A stretch of 64,000 bases of DNA from Tricholoma matsutake (GCA_026075535.2 AP026540.1:3162001-3226000); one strand, 5' to 3'. Positions 42,639 to 56,410 are shown, numbered from the stretch's first letter. The notes: generated by a model from the letters alone, not told the origin. Translations and numbers: made by a program.

Positions 42639-42894
42639 CTGTTTGAAACATAATAAGGGCGAGCTCGGAGTTCAGCCGAACAACAGAAGAAAACAGCAGA
42701 GACTCGAAAGGAAAGTTAAGTTAATCGGGGATGCGGGTCTGTTTCTGGGCGTCTGGTCGTTCGGGTAGCCGAGAATAAGAAGTCTCCGAATTACACGAGT
42801 TGAGCTGGATTAATTCCATGAAATAAGTAGATGCCACATCATACACAATTAGACAATCACTGTTCTGTACTTCTCCACACACGCAACCTCTAAA
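42639..42894. other. spacer, no gene seen
   Basis: Between the dehydrogenase relic and the glutamyl-tRNA synthetase stop codon. It would have to contain the dehydrogenase 5' exons if they existed, and I see none. Confidence 0.5.
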
Positions 42895-45100
<2,206 letters not shown>

Positions 45101-45230
45101 TCAAGTTAGCGTTTGAAGTTGTCTCCTGTGGTCTCTCGAATGGTCGTTGTTTGGCTCGGGCTGTATGGCCAAACTTGGATCTATCCACTTCACCATTATG
45201 GACAGTGTTCTCCGAGTCTAAATTCGAAGG

Positions 45231-46613
45231 CTATTTACAATCGGGATTCTCTAATACCCCACTGCCGATTTTCGGTTCATCTAGATCTGGTGTACCAGAA
45301 ATCTCTACAACATTTTCAGAAGACCCCTGAATAAAACGACCTGGCCAAAATGGTATATACACTGCCGTCGCAATGAAGAGAGGTAGAGTGTCAAGTCCGT
45401 AGAAAGTTGCCTGTGAAGTCGCAAGGGCACCCTCAAAACCTTGTGAAAGTTCAACCACGCGATAACATGATCGAATCTAAAGCGTCCACAAGTCAATGAT
45501 GAGTATAGTGTTCAGGTTGCTCAAAAAATTGGGAAGTCGAGCATTCAGACGCACCAGAATTCCAATACAGCTGATAAACAACGCGGCCGCCAGTGACCGC
45601 CAGTCGCTGTACCAAGTGCATTGTAGATGATCCCCAGGTGCCCTGATGTCGAGTTTGGGTTTATAGACCCTGTATAGGAACACCAAGTATATGGACGTGA
45701 ACGCAGAAAATGACAAAAGCTGCAAGACAAGGCCTGCTAGGAAGATCTGTAATGCTAGTGTCAGAGATGAGCGAAAAAAACGAAACTCTCACTGACCCGT
45801 GATCCGATGACTGGGAGGTGTGGCGAAGTTGTAGATGTCGTAAGCGATCCGCCAACAGCCTACATGTGGAATTTAATGGCGGGCATGAGTATAGGGCAAA
45901 GCAACTACCTGGATAAGGAACGTGGTGATGTCCGATGTCACGAATATCTGAGTGATACGATGGGATGAGACAAGAAGTAATTCGTCCGAATGTAGATGTC
46001 TAGATATACGCCCCAGAAGAATGTAATCTGCGGCAATGAAGGTACACGGCTACGAGATAATGTCATTACTATTTAGCTTGAGTTCGTGATCATTAAGAAT
46101 ATATTATACGTACTGAGAGAACGACGAAAAGATATTCTACTATATACAACCCACTGGAATCAGGGTGGGAGTGGAGGCCAAATCGTATGCTGAGTCCAAG
46201 AGCAAAAACTGTTGCAAAGCTGTGACCCTCGAAAGGAGAAACAATAAAACAGCTGGATCACGTACAGTACGCCCCGATGACCATCGATAACATCCACTTG
46301 GCACCATATTTGAATACACACCACGTTTGAAGGAAAGCGACAGAAAGCATCAACGCTGAATGACGTTCATCAACACCAGGGACGGAACGGGCCAGAAAAC
46401 GAATTTGCTAAAAATCCACCCACAAAATGCAACGCCCGTCATTGCATTGGAAGCAATGTATCTCAGAGGATTGTATGGGTCATGCTTGGGATCGGCAAAT
46501 GGATCCGCTAGATGGGGGAGGCGATTGGCAGCCCCAGCAGGTGTGATCAGGAAAGAGACGCCAACCAGCACAGAAAGCAGAGTAACCGGCCGAAAATCGT
46601 GTACGCGCATCAC
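45231..46613 (-). CDS. RTA1-like lipid-translocating exporter family protein
   Basis: A fungal seven-helix membrane protein linked in yeast to lipid or sphingolipid-base movement and to stress or drug tolerance. Exons: 46613-46424, 46355-46266, 46208-46114, 46049-45909, 45859-45797, 45746-45555 and 45476-45231. Introns are 49-78 nt and all phases fit, giving 338 residues, typical for the family. An N-terminal hydrophobic segment ending PAGAANR is a likely signal peptide. Family text: LGLSIRFGLHSHPDSSGLYI, VEYLFVVLSPCTFIAADYIL, LGRISRHL, FVTSDITTFLIQAVGG, IRSCYRVVELSQGFEGAL, FYGLDTLPLFIATAVYIPFW. The tail after the last helix is acidic and cytosolic-looking. It shares a 139-bp gap with the synthetase start, so the two genes are in tandem on the minus strand. 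Confidence 0.88.
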
Positions 46614-46964
46614 TATGTACTAGCTAGCTATCGCGAGACGGTCCTTTGTAGATTGCACTTCGATTCTGCCATATTTATCAATTTGCCAGTATGGAGCTTT
46701 GAAGATTCCGTCATCCTTGGGCTAATGATAAATACTTTAATCATAGCTGGTGCGCCGGTGCTACCGGCGGCCGTATGACGAATTGAATTTCTTGACGTAT
46801 ATAAGTATGGCCCGTACTGCCCAGGTAGTGGAAACAAAACATGCATATGGGTGTCGATATCTATACTACCATTGGCAGGGAGTTGCGAAATTTTAAGCAA
46901 ATCGTGGATAGATACGATCGGCTTCACCTTTTGAGTCTTAAACGGACTTTTGGTACGGGTACAT
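46614..46964. other. 5' flank of the RTA1-like gene
   Basis: No gene seen. Confidence 0.45.
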
Positions 46965-47200
46965 TTGACAGCCGATATCATGTCAATAGGCCCCTGCACG
47001 ACACCTCTGTTTAGTTGTTTGTTTGGTTCTACATATCATATATCAGCGATGAACCCCGTGCGAGATACATCGAGGTGCAACTTTGCCACGTACTCGGCTC
47101 GTCGGCATGTAGAGTTCCGTCGCTGATAGAACCAAACAACAACTAAATAGAGGCCGTTGTGAAGGGGTCCATCGACATGATATCAGCTGGAAGAGAACGT
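46965..47200. repeat. foldback repeat with about 80-bp arms
   Basis: Left arm about 46965-47050 (GATATCATGTCAATAGG ... TTTAGTTGTTTGTTTGGTTC) and right arm 47116-47200 (complementary, GAACCAAACAACAACTAAAT ... CCATCGACATGATATC). The two arms therefore encode near-identical peptides on opposite strands (GPIDMISA and GSIDMISA). No target duplication identified. Confidence 0.6.
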
Positions 47201-47723
47201 GGCGTAAACGTGTGGCCCAGAGGAAAGCCGGCAGTCAACCGGCAGTCCAAAAATGAAAGTGCAAAACTTTTGTCGCGAAGTCACACCAAAGTCACAGTAA
47301 TCACACAGCCGATTGTTTGGCGCCGTAATAACTGTGCCGGTGTCGAGTTCCCACGCCAGTCGGAGCCAAATGCGGCCTTGTTAGCTTGCAAATGTACAGT
47401 ATTCCGGGTCTGCCACCATGGAGAATGCTTCAAATACCAGTATAGTGTCAGCTGTGATTGTCACTTCTACACTGACATCTCCTCAATATTTTGCCGCTGT
47501 TCTGGATCTCAATGTCTCAGTGTCTCACTGCTCTCTGGTTTTGGCTCATCATACATGCACTCTGAGTATTCCTATTTATTTTGAGTGTCGATGTGACATG
47601 ATTTTGAGTCTTGATGTGACATGATATTGTTGCATGCACAGTGGAGACATGCCGAGTCTCCTGCATATGGCTATGGCCAGGATTGTTGTAGTGATAGGAT
47701 GACTCTCTATGTACAGGTGATCG
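47201..47723. other. non-coding, nothing recognised
   Basis: Includes TTGAGTSTYGATGTGACATGA repeated twice at about 47581-47622. No gene. Confidence 0.5.
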
Positions 47724-47728
47724 GCTAC

Positions 47729-48061
47729 TACTGTACTGAAACAACCAACTCTTTGTCAAATGTTACGTGTTACCAAAAAAATTGATCTCTTCACCTCTTC
47801 ATGGCCAAAATTTGAGTGTTACAGGGGAAAAAACTCTTCAGGAGACCCAATATAGTTAACCTGTATGTTGCCTGTATGACTAACCCAGTAGTACATATAC
47901 CTTCATTGTATGGCTGTGAAAAAAATGTTTAATTTACCTGCCAAAAAATTGACTTGTAATGCTTTTCATAGCCATTTGTTACATGTTACACATCAAAAAT
48001 CTCTTCACTTCACTGGCCAGCATTATGTGTTACATGAAGAGTTGGTTGTATCAGTACAGTA
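47729..48061. mobile_element. inverted-repeat element (MITE-like, 333 bp)
   Basis: Left end TACTGTACTGAAACAACCAA and right end the complement of TACTGTACTGATACAACCAA. Similarity continues about 100 bp inward on each side with decay. Flanks GCTAC (47724-47728) and ACTAC (48062-48066) differ by one transition and may be a 5-bp target duplication. No coding content. Confidence 0.55.
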
Positions 48062-48177
48062 ACTACGTGGTCATGTGACTACCTGGAGTTTAGGTGGCTG
48101 CTGACTCAAAGTGCAGAGTAGCAGAAACTGAGGCCACCGAAGTGGTCCCATCATATGATAGGTGAGGAGCAGAGAGG

Positions 48178-48182
48178 CTAAG
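48178..48182. repeat. target-site duplication of element K (left)
   Basis: CTAAG, matched by CTAAG at 55027-55031. Confidence 0.88.
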
Positions 48183-48366
48183 TGTAAGAGAGTTTCTCTT
48201 ACAACACTTGTCCCAATGTTATCACATTATGGTCACATGTATGTCACATGTAGTTATCATTAATATCGTACAATCACCTTGTATTATTTTTACTCTTTCT
48301 TGAATCCATACCACATTCATTTCAGTTACTCGTTCCTTGAGTGTTGGAAGTCCTCACTTCCTTCCA
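48183..48366 (+). repeat. 5' LTR of element K (184 bp)
   Basis: Pair of 54843-55026. Bounded outside by CTAAG. Confidence 0.9.
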
Positions 48367-48887
48367 CTTTTTTTTTGAAATGGACGTGACTGCAGGGTGA
48401 TCAGTCCAAATGCCCACCTTTGTGAAATACCCAATCGAGAAACTTGCCCGCCTATCACCTGCTTCCTTGCTCAACTCCACCATGTAACTCCACCCTGAAC
48501 TATGTCACCGCCTAGTGCAATTATCATGGATGACGCATGGTGACCCATCTATTCACCATATATATACCTTGATATCAAGAAAAACTTGACAAATCACCTT
48601 GTCCCCTTCCCACCCCCTAGCTACCAGAAACCCCCCCAACTGTCTCGCAAACCCTTGACCCTCTGGCTGCTCACCACATGCAGCTGTGCATGCCTTGTCC
48701 AACACGTACCCATGTCCTCATGCACGACCCAGACCTTGCTCTCCTCTGTCACACCCTTGCCTCTGCCCATGCATATAGTCACTTTACCGCCTTCTGCTCC
48801 ATGTTCTATAGCCACGTACTCTTCCGACTCTGAACCAGAAAACACCTTGCCTTACCTGCACAGAATGTCCACAGAAATCCTTATGCT

Positions 48888-48892
48888 CCCGC
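48888..48892. repeat. target-site duplication of solo LTR N (left)
   Basis: CCCGC, identical to 49577-49581. Confidence 0.9.
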
Positions 48893-49576
48893 TGTTAAGG
48901 GCGAAGCCTCAACCACTCGATCTAGTCGATGTCATTCGACAAGGTGCTTCCTCGATGAGTTGTTCGGCACTAGTCTTACTCGGAGCGTCCGACGTAAGAT
49001 AGGTAGTGCACTCTAGCAGGGCTTCTGCGTAGAGTCGTTCAAGTTCATGCACTAAGGGGCTTCCTTAGTGGTTTCGAGTAAGTTTGTGAGTTGCAAGTTA
49101 AGGCTGTAGAATGCCTAGATCTAAACTAAGGACATCCCTACTACAAGTTGCAGTACTTATACTAGAAGGGAGGTCCTTATCATCCAATCGGAAAGGTAGA
49201 TGCATATCAAGTAATAATAGAAACAATAGGCCTCATGCCTAGCATGAGGCGTCTGATGTCACAGATCCGATGTCAAGGATCCGATGTCAAGGACATGCTG
49301 CGGTGCAGCATGTCGATCATGAGAGTCCGACGTCATGGACCTCATGTCAGGGGGCTGTCATATCACAGCATGTGTGGGAGTGGGTTTGGGTGCATGGAGT
49401 CACCATGCGTCAAGGGTGCCTTCCATGGGAAGGGGATCGAATGCATGCAGTCGGCATGCGTCATGTGTGTGTCTGACATCAAGGATATGCCCTAGGCATG
49501 AATCAAGGGGTGCCTCCTGTCTGGAGGGGATTGTCGGGTGCATTGGGTTCCATGAGTTACAAGGAAAACTGTAACA
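48893..49576. mobile_element. solo LTR N (684 bp) inside gag of K
   Basis: TGTTAAGGGC...AACTGTAACA with TG/CA ends, flanked by a perfect 5-bp duplication CCCGC. No internal domain, hence a product of LTR-LTR recombination. It contains a cluster of GATCCGATGTCAAGGA and GCATGCGTCA-type short repeats. No second copy is in the window, so the family is undetermined. Confidence 0.82.
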
Positions 49577-51459
49577 CCCGCTGTGGTGCAACAACAGTCA
49601 GCCAGCCATGCCCCTGTTCTCTCTGCTGCCGTGTAACTATTGCTGCTATGCACATCTTTGAGAACACTTGTCGCCGATACTTTCAACACAAGAGTGTGGC
49701 TGAGACCGACTGCATCATGGCCATCATTTACAATTTTGAAAGCTCCTCAGTCCAGTCATGGATCAATGTGAACCATGCACATCTTACGACCCTCACCTTC
49801 CTGCTTTTCCTTCTCAAATTTAAGAAGAAGTTCCTCCCCTGTAACTGGCAAGATGATCTTATTGCCATGCAAATCGGAATGCAAGGCCTCACCCCTTTCC
49901 TCACCTGGATGGAAACTGTGTGTGAAGCTAACTCTGAACTCGGCATTGCAAAGTCAGACTACCACATTGAGGAGGATAAGCTATGTGCCCATTTTGTTCC
50001 CAGACTCTCCCCAGCACTCAAGATTTTGTACGATGCCAACAACACTCACTAAGACTTAGACAGAATCACCGATCTAGACACCTGGATTGAGCATGTCCAC
50101 CTCCTTGACATTGAGTTGGCAAACAAGAGGGCAGAGTGGCTGAAGATTGCGACAGAAAAGAACCGAAACCCAGCACAAACAAACAAGGTTGCCACCATGG
50201 CCAAAAACCCAAGTGCTGGATCAGCAACCCCTTTGGCATCCACCACCCCTTCCATGTCCCATGCCAACCCCAAAATGTTCACACCTAAACTCATGCCCAC
50301 TGAGCACAAACTTGGCAACCATCAAGGCTGCTTCTGCTGCCACATCTTCTATGCTGGCCATTTTGCACCTGAATGCACACTCAACCATGATGAATACCCA
50401 ACACCTGAGGCCTGCAAGAATGTGACACTGGCCCATGTGCTCAGGGCAAAGGCTGCTTTCGAAAAGAAGCCATGGAGCATGGTTATCACCGCTGTCTTTG
50501 CAGAAGATAGTGATGAAGGAGAGTTTCTTCTCGATGAAGATAAAACTGATGAGTACATACACCATAACCTCTTGCTCCCCAGCCACCTTTGGTGGCATTG
50601 TTGTATTGATGCCCCCGCAACATGTGCCCCCACTCCATTGCATGCCCTCATTGACCACAGCTCTGCTCCAGTGCTGATTTCATCTAAATTTGCTGACATT
50701 ATATGCCTTCCCCAATGCAAACTCTTCAAACCCATCTCAGTATCTGGTGCCTTTGTAGAAAGAGAGAAAACTTCGGACTCTATCACTGTCTTAGATGAAT
50801 ATTGTAAAATACACCTGCAATCCCCAGACTCTACATGGAAATCTCATGTGGTTAACACCGTCATCTGCCCAAACCTACATCATGGGCCTCAACTTTTTAA
50901 CAAAAAACAAAATTGTTGTTGATGCTGAACTACATACAGCTATTGCTAAAGAAAATAACTATGACCTACTCAACCCACCTTGTATTACACCATGTAAACC
51001 TGTTGTCTCTCCTCATCAACGCTGAAGAGCAGAGGCCCATGCAATCAGAAGTGGTCAAGGAGAAGCGCAAAACTCAGGCAGCTCCTACATAATACATTGC
51101 GAACTTCTGTCTGTCTTTGAAGAAAGCCCCACCCATTTTGACCTAGAAGCTCACACGACTGAATCTCCAGACCTTATTGCTTCCATCCAAACTTGGATCA
51201 AACAACTAGCAGGCCAGAAGATTCTCCAGTCCCTCGATACCCAATACAAAAAGTCGTTCCATGACCGTTTCCCTAAGGGCATCCCCCACACAAAAGACTT
51301 ACCCACAGATGTTTATCACCATATCAAAATCAAACCAGGGCAGCCAATTTCTGTGAGCTGTGCATACTCTTGTCCATGCAAATACTGAGAGGGTTGGAAA
51401 ATCCTGATCGATCAACATGTGGCCCCGGGCTGAATATGCCCATCTTCATCACCATATGC

Positions 51460-51467
51460 ATCACCAT
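51460..51467. repeat. target-site duplication of element G (left)
   Basis: ATCACCAT, identical to 52289-52296. Confidence 0.93.
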
Positions 51468-52288
51468 TAGTGTTTAAAGGTCCGGTCCTATGAACCAGAA
51501 AAAGACCGAAACAAGACTGAACTGAACCGAAGTCTGGTTTGTCAGGTGGCTATTTATAGGACCGGTCTTTTGCAGTCCAGTTGCCAGTCTTTTGCTTTGA
51601 AAAATATCATTGAACCGATGAAAACCAATCCAAACTGGTTTCAACCAGTTTATATGTCACGTGCACTATACCCCCTGATTCCCACACATAATGGCTTCAA
51701 TTCCGCTTCTTGGACCATCAAAAACAGTTGAGAACTGAGAGAGATATGACAAAATACATTTTGATGTGAGTATTTTGATGTCATTTGAGCAGCTGTGACT
51801 GTACTGTTTATACCTTGTGCTACAAAAATGTTGGGCACAATTGGACATTATCCAAGGCAAAGGAATAACATACATAAACATCTATACCATGTGTATTTGA
51901 CTCATTTAACAGCCCTAACAAGTTGTAACTACAAACTACAAACTACAACATGGAATACAATGTACTTTTGTTTCAATCATATCTCTGTCAGATCTTAATG
52001 AAATCTCTTAAAAGCTGGACCAGTCACTGGGAAATTACAATATCCAACTGCTTGTGTAATGGTGAGATGGTCCAGTTAATAGTTGTTGAGAAATATGTGG
52101 GTTATATTGGTACAACAAATTTTACAACAAAAAGTCGGTTCGAACTGGTTTTTTTCGGTCCATGGACTGATATGGACCGGTCCTATGTGGTCCAGTTGCA
52201 GTTCAGCAATATCTGGGTCAGTCTTGGACCGGCTGCAGTTGCCCCATTTAGACATAAAAACTGGACTGAACTGGACCTGTAAACGCTA
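51468..52288. mobile_element. hAT-like non-autonomous element G (821 bp)
   Basis: Ends TAGTGTTTAAAGGTCCGGTCC and complement of TAGCGTTTACAGGTCCAGTTC. Perfect 8-bp duplication. It is closely related to I (shared CTATTTATRGGACYGGTCTT block and later similarity) but lacks the hairpins and intron-like modules of E, F and H. No coding capacity. Confidence 0.9.
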
Positions 52289-52296
52289 ATCACCAT
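52289..52296. repeat. target-site duplication of element G (right)
   Basis: ATCACCAT, identical to 51460-51467. Confidence 0.93.
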
Positions 52297-53499
52297 CATT
52301 CATCATCCCAAAAATGGACCCAACTGTTCTTCTGAGATGGGTAAACAATTACCATAAACTGAACAACATCACAGTACTGGACAACTACCCCCTCCCATGC
52401 ATTAATGACATCCTTGCAGACTGCTCACAGGGAAAAATCTGGGGAAAAATGGACATGACTAACTCATTTTTCCAAACATTGGTACACCCAGACCATGTCA
52501 AATACACAGCAACATTCACCCCATTTGGGTTATGGGAGTGGGTAGTAATGCCGATGGGGATGAGAAACTCACTGGCTACCCACCAACACCATGTCACGCT
52601 TGCACTCTCGGACCTCATAGGCAAAATTTGCCACGTGTACTTGGACAACATCATCATTTGGTCATCCACACTGGCCAAACATTGTACGAATGTTGCACGC
52701 ATTTTAGAAGCACTGTGTACTGCCCAACTTTACTGCTCCCTCAAGAAGTCCAACTTGTTTGCAACTGAAATCAACTTCTTAGGTCATCACATCTCTGAGT
52801 GAGGGATCAAAGTGGATGGCTTTTGAACTGGCCAGCACTGACATCTGCAAAGCACGTTCGTCGATTCCTTGGGCTAGTTTGCTACATAAGTGCTTTCCTG
52901 CCTGTGCTGGCAGAACACACATCCATCCTCATGCCACTGACCAAGAAAGAATGCAATGTGAAGTTCCCTGCCTGGGATTCACAACACCAGCATGTGTTCA
53001 AGGCCATAAAAGGACTCGTACTTGGCCAAGACTGCCTCACATCCATCAACCATCACAACCCTGGCAGCAACAAGATTTTTGTGACATGCAATGCTAGCAA
53101 ATGTCGCATGGGAGCTGTCCTGGCCTTTGGAGAGACATGGGAGATGGCAAGACCAGTAGCCTTCAAAAGTAGACAACTTAGAGGTCCTGAACTCCACTAC
53201 CTGGTACACAAACAGGAAATGTTGAGCATCTTATGTGCCATCACAAAATGGCGCGTCGACCTCCTTGGCACCCACATCCACATTTACACAGATCACAAAA
53301 CTCTCCAAAACTTTGACACACAGAAAGACCTTTCCTTGCAACAAGCCCGCTGGATGGAATATCTTTCACAGTATGAGTACTCGATCACATACATCAAAGG
53401 AGAGGACAATACTGTCATGGATGCTCTTTCAAACTAGAAAATGGGCTCCTTTTCATTGGCTCATGCCTCATAATTCCAAAGTATCTCAACCTCCACAAA

Positions 53500-54783
53500 T
53501 CCCTCTACTGTCTTGCACACGACCATCTGGGACATTTCAGGGGGGAGAAGTTGTATGCTTCCCTCTGAAGTGAATTTTACTGGCCAAACATGAGGAAGGA
53601 CCTCTTGTCCACTTATGTGCCAGTGTGTGCCACATGTCAGCAAAACAAATCATGAACTCACAAGACACCTGGCCTCTTACACCCCCTGCCAATCCCTGAC
53701 CATCGTTTCAACTCCGTCGCAATCGACTTCATTGGTCCACTTCCCCTCAATGATGGTTTCAATGAGATCATTACCATGACAGACCACCTCGGAGCGGACA
53801 TCCAACTTGCAGCTTGCACAACCAACATCACTGCAGAACAATTCACAAACATCTTCTTCGACAAATGGTACTGCAAGAATGGCTGCCCCATCAAAATCAT
53901 AAGCAACCACAACAAATTATTTGTCTCAAAATTCTGGAGAGCGTTGATGAAGTTAATGGGTATCAAACACAAACTCTCCACAGTGTATCACCCAGAAATG
54001 GATGGTGCTTCAGAATGCACTAACAAAATGGTGGTTCAGTGCCTTAGGTATCACATTGAACATAACCAAAAAGGATGGGCATGCTCACTCCCAAAAGTAT
54101 GCTTCGACATCATGAACATGATCAACATGTCTACTGGGTTCTCACCTTTTGTGCTAAAGACCAGTCGTTCACCATGTCTACTACCTGTCCTCCTCAATGA
54201 TGCTTTCTTGCATACCAAGGCCCTCAAGGATAGCATAGACACAACAGCCACAAAACAATTGATCAATACGATTGAAAACAATATTCAAGGTGCATGCAAC
54301 GCCATGCTCACAGCGAAGATATCCCAAGCCCACCATGCCAACAAGGACCGTGGCCCCAAACCCCAGTTCACAGTTGGGGACTGTGTTATGCTTGCTACCA
54401 CCCATCGACAGAGAGAATACATGCAGGCAAAGGATGGACAGGTGGCCAAATTCATGCTGAGGTGGGACAGACCTTACGAAATCTTGGAAGCCTTCCCCAA
54501 CTCCTCCACGTATAAACTTAACCTACCAGACTCCGCGAAACAATACCCGGTGTTCCAGGTGTCCCAACTACAACTTCACCATGACAATGATGCGGTCCTC
54601 TTCCCATTATGAGAGCTTGAGTGACCTGGTCCCATCATTACCATAAATGGAATGACAGAATGTTTTATTGACCACATTATTGATGAGCGACCACGTGGAC
54701 GGGGTAAGCAGTACCTTGTCTGCTGGCGCAGTTATGGCCTGGAATCAGATTGGCTACCCTGCTCCGAACTTCTGGAAACATAA
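53500..54783 (+). pseudogene. integrase and chromodomain of element K
   Basis: Zinc domain at about 53518-53650, across frames (HLGHFRGEKLYA-like, VPVCATCQQNKS). Catalytic core: RFNSVAIDFIGPLPLNDG (first Asp kept), IKIISNHNKLFVSKFWRALM (SDRDK expected, so Asp, Arg and Asp changed to Asn, His and Asn), YHPEMDGASECTNK (Glu kept). Frame 53776-54612 then gives the C-terminal domain (FTVGDCVMLATTHRQREY, YPVFQVSQLQLHHDND). A stop precedes a chromodomain at 54646-54783 (KQYLVCWRSYGLESDWLPCS). The enzyme is dead by the lost second Asp and by stops. Confidence 0.88.
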
Positions 54784-54842
54784 GCACTTGCAACATGGAC
54801 AGCAAACATGTAGAGTAACAACATTTTTAAAATGTCAGAGAG

Positions 54843-55026
54843 TGTAAGAGCGTTTCTCTTACAACACTTGTCCCAATGCTATCACATCATGGTCACATGT
54901 ATGTCACATGTAGTTATCATTAATATCATATGATCACCTTGTATTATTTTTATTCTTTCTTGAATCCATACCACATTCATTTCAGTTACTTGTTCCTTGA
55001 GTGTTGGAAGTCCCCACTTCCTTCCA
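54843..55026 (+). repeat. 3' LTR of element K (184 bp)
   Basis: Pair of 48183-48366. CTAAG follows. Confidence 0.9.
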
Positions 55027-55031
55027 CTAAG
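55027..55031. repeat. target-site duplication of element K (right)
   Basis: CTAAG, identical to 48178-48182. Confidence 0.88.
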
Positions 55032-55087
55032 CTAAGAAACAAGTAATATACTTTAAAAATACATATGAAAAGAGGGAGTGGTGGGTG

Positions 55088-55347
55088 GGGCATGAAAAAG
55101 ATGGGTGAAGCCACATATAGGTGATGAGAGGAGGGAGCAAGAATGCTGAGTGAGACTGTTTCACATACCGATCCTTCTTCAACATAGCATCAGCTACTAA
55201 ATGGTAGCACCATGTTGAAGACAGTACATGAGCAGCACACTGAAAGGGGAAGGCAATGCCCTTGTTGATGAATGTGGAAATGCATTTGATAAGCGCAGAG
55301 GCCTCTGAAAATACTCCTTACCCCTGGAACCCAAATTTACAATGACC
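55088..55347 (+). repeat. 260-bp direct repeat, copy 1
   Basis: Near-identical to 57283-57546 (GAAAAAGATGGGTGAAGCC ... ACTCCTTACCCCTGGAACC). The two copies flank the gag-like relic and could be LTRs, but neither clean TG/CA borders with a target duplication nor a purine tract is evident. Confidence 0.65.
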
Positions 55348-55479
55348 TCTGCTGCTGACTCAAAGTGCAGAGTAGCAGAAACTGAATGACATTAAAAAGT
55401 AATATGATAAGATACAATAGAAATACTGATCAAAGAAAATTGTTAATAGTCATGGAAACCATACTAAGGAATGTTCTCT

Positions 55480-56410
55480 AGAGCTTGATTTTGGAGTTTA
55501 GTGAGGCAGGCAGGGTTCTCTTTTGCTTGATGTTCCTCCCCACAAATACAACAATGACCATGCTTGCAACAATTGGAGCAGGGATCTTCACAGTTGCCCC
55601 AATTCCAGTTGCAACATGGAACATCTGATCATTTTGAGGGGGCAGTAGAAGTGGAAGAAGACAGAGGTCATTTGAGGGAAGCTGAAGGTGATGAGGAAGA
55701 AGAATTGGCTGCCACAAATAATTCTGTGAGGAGAGGTAGGTGGAGGAGAGAATGATCATCCATGTGGAATGGCTGTTTGGCATACCGATCATGGGCATCA
55801 TGGTCAAAATGGATAGCGGCAGCTGGATTAAGAGGAGTGGAATGAAAGATGTCCATAACAAAATGATGGTAGCCCTGTAACTTGGTGGCTCGGTGAGGGA
55901 AGATGAGGAGAACTCCATCCTTCCATGCATCAAAAACCTGAATCCAATCTTCTTTCAGAGATGATGTTGCATTCAGCAGAAAGATGATTTTTCTTGATGA
56001 TGGCAAAGCCTGCTGCAAAATCTTCTGGCTCATCATAGTGGTTGTAACCCTGGTCCATAGAAGCAAATAACTTGGTGAAGTCGACAAATTCCTCTAAAAC
56101 AGTCTTCTTCCATATAGAATGAGGAAGAGGTTCGTTGAGAGGTGCAAGTTGAGCATTAGTGATCGTCGAGTCACGGAAAGAGTCGCTCTTGAGAAGTGCT
56201 CTGATTTCTCAAGTTTTCTTCAGATGTTCATTATTCCTTGCTCCTCCTGCAATGTGAGCCAGATGAGGTGCAACAACAGCAGCAGAATCACTGGCATGAG
56301 AATCCCAAAACATTTGGATAGGCTTTCAGCAAATTGGGTGGCAGATCAGTTGGCAGAAGGTGAAGAGATATCGGGTGGATGTAATTGAATTATCTTCACT
56401 TGAAGGGTTG
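55480..56410 (-). pseudogene. gag-like nucleic-acid-binding ORF of an unclassified retroelement
   Basis: Minus-strand fragments in two frames. 56100-56170: a helix text (SIWKKTVLEEFVDFTKLFAS, MDQGYNHYDEPEDFAAGF). 55900-55990: a text with ECNIISERRLDSGF-like residues. 55668-55925: VFDAWKDGVLLIFPHRATKL, AIHFDHDAHDRYAKQPFHMD and a Ser-rich linker. 55500-55650: a Cys/His-rich domain (CCNWNWGNCEDPCSNCCKHG, CCICGEEHQAKENPAC). I know this arrangement as a frequent agaricomycete retroelement first ORF, but not its class. No reverse transcriptase is found nearby. Confidence 0.55.

Larger units (their letters stand above)
48586..50935 (+). pseudogene. gag and protease region of element K
   Basis: 48586-48892 is a Ser/Pro/Thr-rich leader. 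After the solo LTR, 49582-50052 reads as capsid (FNFESSSVQSWINVN-like, PCNWQDDLIAMQIGMQGLTP, CAHFVPRLSPALKILYDANN). A TAA follows (after NNTH, 50050-50052) and then a 268-codon frame 50116-50922. A zinc finger of the form CX2CX6HX4C is visible (CFCCHIFYAGHFAPEC, about 50330-50376). An aspartic-protease-like region follows (ALIDHSSAPVLISSKFADII, about 50647-50700), where the usual Asp-Ser/Thr/Asn-Gly triad reads DHSS. Confidence 0.75.
51040..53437 (+). pseudogene. reverse transcriptase and RNase H of element K, split by element G
   Basis: Pre-RT linker at 51040-51467 (HFDLEAHTTESPDLIASIQT, SPYASP). G occupies 51468-52288. RT resumes with WVNNYHKLNNITVLDNYPLP, GKIWGKMDMTNSFFQTLVHP, FTPFGLWEWVVMPMGMRNSL and HVYLDNIIIWSS; the catalytic box is YLDN instead of YLDD. 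Connection FLGHHISE then a stop (52800-52802). RNase H at 52840-53437: FVTCNASKCRMGAVLAF (Asp expected, Asn seen), ELHYLVHKQEMLSILCAITK, IYTDHKTLQNF, GEDNTVMDALSN. Confidence 0.85.
48183..55026 (+). mobile_element. Ty3/gypsy element K with chromodomain, short LTRs
   Basis: Plus-strand LTR retrotransposon. Paired 184-bp LTRs (48183-48366 and 54843-55026) start TGTAAGAG and end CTTCCTTCCA. Internal order is gag, protease, RT, RNase H, integrase, chromodomain. Removing the solo LTR N (684 bp) and hAT-like G (821 bp) leaves about 5.3 kb. Many motif residues are changed by G-to-A or C-to-T and several stops are present, so it is inactive. Confidence 0.93.
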
